Source: Letharia columbiana
Taxonomy: Eukaryota > Ascomycota > Lecanoromycetes > Lecanorales > Parmeliaceae
Length of the DNA: 64,000 nt
Reading direction: 5' to 3'
Assembly: GCF_014066305.1 (NCBI RefSeq)
Contig: NW_023501077.1
Span: 226,001-290,000 of the forward strand
Below are positions 60,692 to 64,000 of the stretch, piece after piece. The notes beneath the pieces were generated by a model. The model had not been told where the DNA came from. It was given only the letters and a program-made list of their open reading frames with translations, and ran no database searches. Position numbers and translations under genes: made by a program. The first letter of the stretch is position 1. The number at the start of each line of letters is the position of its first letter.

Positions 60692-60864
60692 TGTTACGAG
60701 CGTACCCTTGACACACCACTCAGCCCTCAGCCCTATGGCTAGCGGGCCTTGGCGGAGGCATCTCCTACTATATCATGCCTCCTTCCCACATACATAGTTC
60801 GGTAGCCTTATTATCCTAGTTCTACCTCACCCATACTGGTATCGCACCTATGCTGGTCCTGACA
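60692..60864 (+). repeat. Element B right LTR
   Basis: 173 bp; see element B. Confidence 0.92.
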
Positions 60865-60869
60865 CCACA

Positions 60870-60905
60870 CACCAAATCATAACATAGTTACATTGTCTCC
60901 TGACA
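60870..60905 (+). repeat. Element A right LTR, second part
   Basis: The last 36 bp of the split LTR, CACCAAATCATAACATAG through to the terminal CTGACA. Together with 59299-59415 it restores exactly 153 bp. Confidence 0.9.
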
Positions 60906-63900
60906 GAAGATTAAATAACGCTTTAATTAGAAGATATTTATTTTTAAAATCTATTTAAAGAAGCTAGAGGCTTATATAATCTTATTTTCTAAGAAGTATT
61001 AAATTAATTTCTTTTTAGTTAAACTTAAATTAGAGCTTAAAAATAAGATTTTAAATATTAATAGTATATTAAAATAATAAGAAGAAATTCTTATCTAGAC
61101 TATTATATAGAAAAAGATTTTAAAACGCGTATACTTTAACGACGATTTCTATTTAAAGTCTTTAAAGAGATTCGCTAAAGATAAGCTCTTAAAGAATTAA
61201 ATTTTAAAGTTTAAATTAATTTTAAATAGCGGCGCTTATATAGCGCGTATCTAAGATAATAGCGTAAAGTATAAAGTTAAATCTTTTAATCTTAATTATA
61301 AGAAGAATAGTTATTTTTATTATAATAAATAGAATTATTAAATATCTAAGTATCTAGATCTCGATAAATCGTCTATAATCTATATCGATATAATATTAAT
61401 AAAAAAAGATTTAATCTTATAATCGCCTTAGAAGCGAGATAAGAATAACGATTAATAGAGATAATTTCTTCTATTCTTATAAAGGGATAGATAAAGCTTT
61501 AAAGTAAATAGAGATAATTCGTTATTCTATTTAATACTAAAGTATATATAAATTTAATTTTATAAAAATTTATAATTTAATAAGATTTTAAATTTTATAA
61601 TATTATCTTATTATAATTAAAAGCGTTAAGTAATTAAAGTATATATTACTATAGCGTATATTAACTAAATTACTAATTAATAAATAGCTAAAATTAAAAT
61701 AGAAAGTATAATATACTCTTTTATATTATTAATTAAAAAGGCCTTAATATCGTATTAAGTATATTTAAATTAAATTAATTATAAGTATTATTAGACTTAG
61801 CGATAAAGTAATAATAATTTAAGATTAACGCTAATAAATTATAGATTAAAGGATTAATTAAATTTATTTAAACTATTAAAGAGAAGTTAAATATATTTAT
61901 AATCGTATATATCGCGATAATATAAAGCGAATTAAAAAATAAGCGTAGTTTAAAGCTCTCTTAAAAGTTATTAAAGTTTAACGACGTTTTTTTTAATAAA
62001 AAAGTAGAAGTCTTATTTACGCTTAAGTAGAGAGATTATATTATTAAGATTAAGAGCGATAAAAAGCCGTTATATAGTCTCTTATATAATTTATCTTAAA
62101 CGAAGTTAATAGAGTTATAGCGCTATTTAAAGAATTCTCTTTAAAAAAATTAAATTTATTATTTAACTTCTTTAATCGAAATATTAATTCTTTTTATTCT
62201 TAAAAAGAATAAAAGACTTTATTTTTATATTAATTATTAAAGTCTAAACGCGATAACTATTAAAAATCGATACTCGCTATCTCTAATTATTAAGACTTTA
62301 AATTATTTATATAACTTTAAGATCTTTATAAAGCTAAATCTTAAGAATATTTATTATTAAATTTAAATTAAAGAAGGCGATAAGTAAAAAATAGCGTTTC
62401 GTAATTACTACGACTACTTCGAATATTTAATTATATCTTTTAAACTCGTTAATATATTAATAACTTTTTAAGCGTATATTAATAGAGCTTTTATAGATTT
62501 AATAAATATAATATATATAATATATTTAAATAATATTTTAATTTATAATATTAATTTAGCGAAGTATTAACGATATATTAAATAAATACTTAAGCGTTTA
62601 TATTAATTTTAATTATACGCTAATTTAAAGAAGTATTAATTCTATATTAAGCGGGTTAAGTTTCTAAGATTTATTATATTTATCGAAAATATTATAATAA
62701 ATTAAAAATATATCGCTATTATTAAGAAGTAGTTAAAATTAAAAAGTTATCGAGATATATAAGTCTTTTTAGACTTTACTAATTTCTATCGATAATTTAT
62801 CTATAACTATTTTAATATAATAGCGCTACTTATTAATTTATTTAAAGAGAGTAAGAATAATAAGAAATCTAGATTATTAGAGTAAATAGATAACGCTAAG
62901 CTAACGTTTTAATAGCTTTAAAATACTTTTATAATTACGTTATTTCTACGCTATTATAATCTAAATTTAAAACTATATCTTAAAATCGACGCTTTTAACT
63001 TCGATATAAGAATTATATTTTTATAATTAAATAAGAATAGTTATTAGCGATTAGTAATATTTTAATCTAGGAAAATAATTTCTATAAAGTAAAACTATAA
63101 GATTTATAATTAAGAGCTATTTGTTATTATAATATTTATAAAGTAATAACGTTATTATCTAGAAGATAATACGTTTTATATTAAGATTTTAATAAATTAT
63201 AATAATCTTAAAGACTTTATAAAGTAGAAGAAATTAAACTTTAGATAAGCCCGTTAAGCGTTAAAGTTAGCTATTTATAACTTTAAGATTTTTTATTAAA
63301 TAGATAAATTAAATCTTATTAACTCGCTATCGCGACGCCTCGATTATAAAGGAATTTCGTTATTAAATATTAAACTTTTATTAATATTATAAAATAAGCT
63401 TATATTTTAAATTAGCGATAAGTAATTATAAAGAGATAAAAAGCTTATAGCGATTATAGCGTCTATATTTTATATTATTAACGTTTAGATAATTATTTCT
63501 AAAAGAGAGTTTAAGATTATATAAGAGATTATTTATAATATATTTTAAAGATTAATAAAAATATTAATTTGAGATCTATAAGTCTATAATAATTAGATAA
63601 ACTCTTTTTAAATTAATATTAATAAATTAGCGATTAAGCGTCGCGTACGTAGTTAAGTATAAATCTTAAACTTCGAGAAACTATTAAGATATAATAATCA
63701 TCTTTATATCTCTAGAAATAAGACTTTAAAAAAAGAGCTTATTAGTAAATATTATAATAATTTATTATTAAAATACTTTAATACTATAAAAACGTATAAG
63801 CTACTTACTCGTAAATATTATTAGAATAAAAGTCTAAAGTAAATTATCGACTATATTAAGATATATAACATTTATTAGCGAATTAAAGCTTCGCGATATC

Positions 63901-64000
63901 GTTTATATAGCGAATTAAGCTCGCTTTCTATCGCTATTAAATTATAAAAGAAAATTTTTATAAACTTTATTATCGACTTATTAGCGAGTAAGTATAAGAA

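Larger units (their letters stand above)
59416..60864 (+). mobile_element. Non-autonomous LTR element B nested in the LTR of element A
   Basis: 1449 bp, with LTRs 59416-59588 and 60692-60864 (173 bp each, TGTTACGAGCG to CTGGTCCTGACA, about four mismatches between them). It is flanked by a perfect 5-bp target duplication, CCACA, at 59411-59415 and 60865-60869. A polypurine tract (GAGAGGGGGGGG, 60677-60688) sits just before the right LTR, giving plus-strand orientation. The internal 1.1 kb has no pol gene and no convincing long frame, but contains tandem motifs. Fits the TRIM/small LARD class. Confidence 0.92.
58412..60905 (+). mobile_element. Non-autonomous LTR element A (mini-LTR/TRIM-like), hosting element B
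   Basis: Left LTR is 58412-58564 (153 bp, TGTCACGG to CTGACA). The right LTR is the same 153 bp but split by element B: 59299-59415 plus 60870-60905. Without B the element is 1040 bp. Flanks are GAAGG on the left and GAAGA on the right, a 5-bp target duplication with one transition. A primer-binding-site candidate starts at 58568 (TGGTAGCAACACC, like that of initiator Met-tRNA users). No pol genes are present; one 148-codon frame is. It is inserted into the gag region of the RIP-mutated gypsy element and is itself not AT-shifted. Confidence 0.88.
57140..64000 (+). mobile_element. Ty3/gypsy LTR retrotransposon, saturated with RIP-like mutation, interrupted
   Basis: The AT-rich DNA at about 57140-58411 and 60906-64000 is one element split by insertions A and B, and it continues beyond the right edge. 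Translated fragments, full of stops, still align with gypsy Gag-Pol in order on the plus strand: Gag-like INSFLVKLKLELKNKILN (about 60985), a ruined zinc knuckle near 61290-61350, reverse transcriptase (NYYDYFEYLIISFKL and LVNILITF with YIIYLNNILIY near 62520, where active elements have YLDD), FTNFYR-type sequence near 62780, and integrase (KTYKLLTRKYY and RIKASRYRLYSELSSLSI near 63800-63930). CpA and TpG are almost absent while CpG persists, the mark of RIP acting on CpA. A short ACCGTTA-type tandem lies at 57250-57330. Confidence 0.85.

Overview
The window is genomic DNA from a filamentous ascomycete (Pezizomycotina). The evidence is the many short spliceosomal introns (mostly 50-60 bp, GTAAGT-like donors, CTGAC/CTAAC branch sites, YAG acceptors), housekeeping proteins of fungal type (eisosome LSP1, Isc1, CRH cell-wall transglycosylase, Ras-regulated adenylate cyclase with LRR and PP2C modules), and an AT-saturated retrotransposon island that looks like the product of repeat-induced point mutation (RIP). 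I cannot name the species.

Layout. 1-2.2 kb: 5' part of an unusually intron-rich MFS transporter (minus), running off the left edge. 2.5-3.0 kb: degenerate repeat patch. 3.5-11 kb: proteasome beta5 (PRE2), a NAB2-type poly(A)-RNA-binding zinc-finger protein, protoporphyrinogen oxidase (HEM14), a PYM-type Mago/Y14 partner, and the tiny five-exon QCR9. 11.4-18 kb: UBR1-type N-recognin ubiquitin ligase. 18.6-19.4 kb: broken pirin-like gene. 19.5-25.4 kb: ISC1, a COMPASS SWD3/WDR5 protein and a secreted GH128 glucanase. 27-31.6 kb: RED-like protein and, divergently, an SSR4-type SWI/SNF-RSC subunit with a 98-residue polyglutamine run. 34.3-39.4 kb: broken glutathione S-transferase, LSP1/PIL1 (start codon split by an intron) and a second MFS transporter. 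41.4-48.5 kb: adenylate cyclase. 52.4-54.3 kb: CRH-type GPI-anchored transglycosylase.

The right third is increasingly a gene graveyard: a GH20 hexosaminidase fragment (40.9 kb), a HET-type fragment (51 kb) and a GDE1-type glycerophosphodiester phosphodiesterase relic (55-56.6 kb). From about 57.1 kb to the end lies a Ty3/gypsy element so heavily mutated that CpA and TpG are almost gone. Into it is inserted a small non-autonomous LTR element (A, 153-bp LTRs), and into A's right LTR a second one (B, 173-bp LTRs, flanked by a perfect 5-bp target duplication CCACA). A and B are not RIP-mutated, which gives a clear relative chronology.

The genes do not form a single pathway; the live ones are mostly conserved single-copy housekeeping functions (proteolysis, RNA export and surveillance, haem and respiratory chain, chromatin, cAMP signalling, wall remodelling). 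The most unusual signals are the family of mutually similar introns in the first MFS gene (introner-like), the nested mini-LTR elements in the RIP island, the GC-AG intron of QCR9, the AT|G split start of LSP1, and the duplicated UBR1 stop-codon region. Exon boundaries given here were worked out by hand from frame continuity and splice signals; in the multi-exon genes the spliced length is a multiple of three unless stated otherwise.
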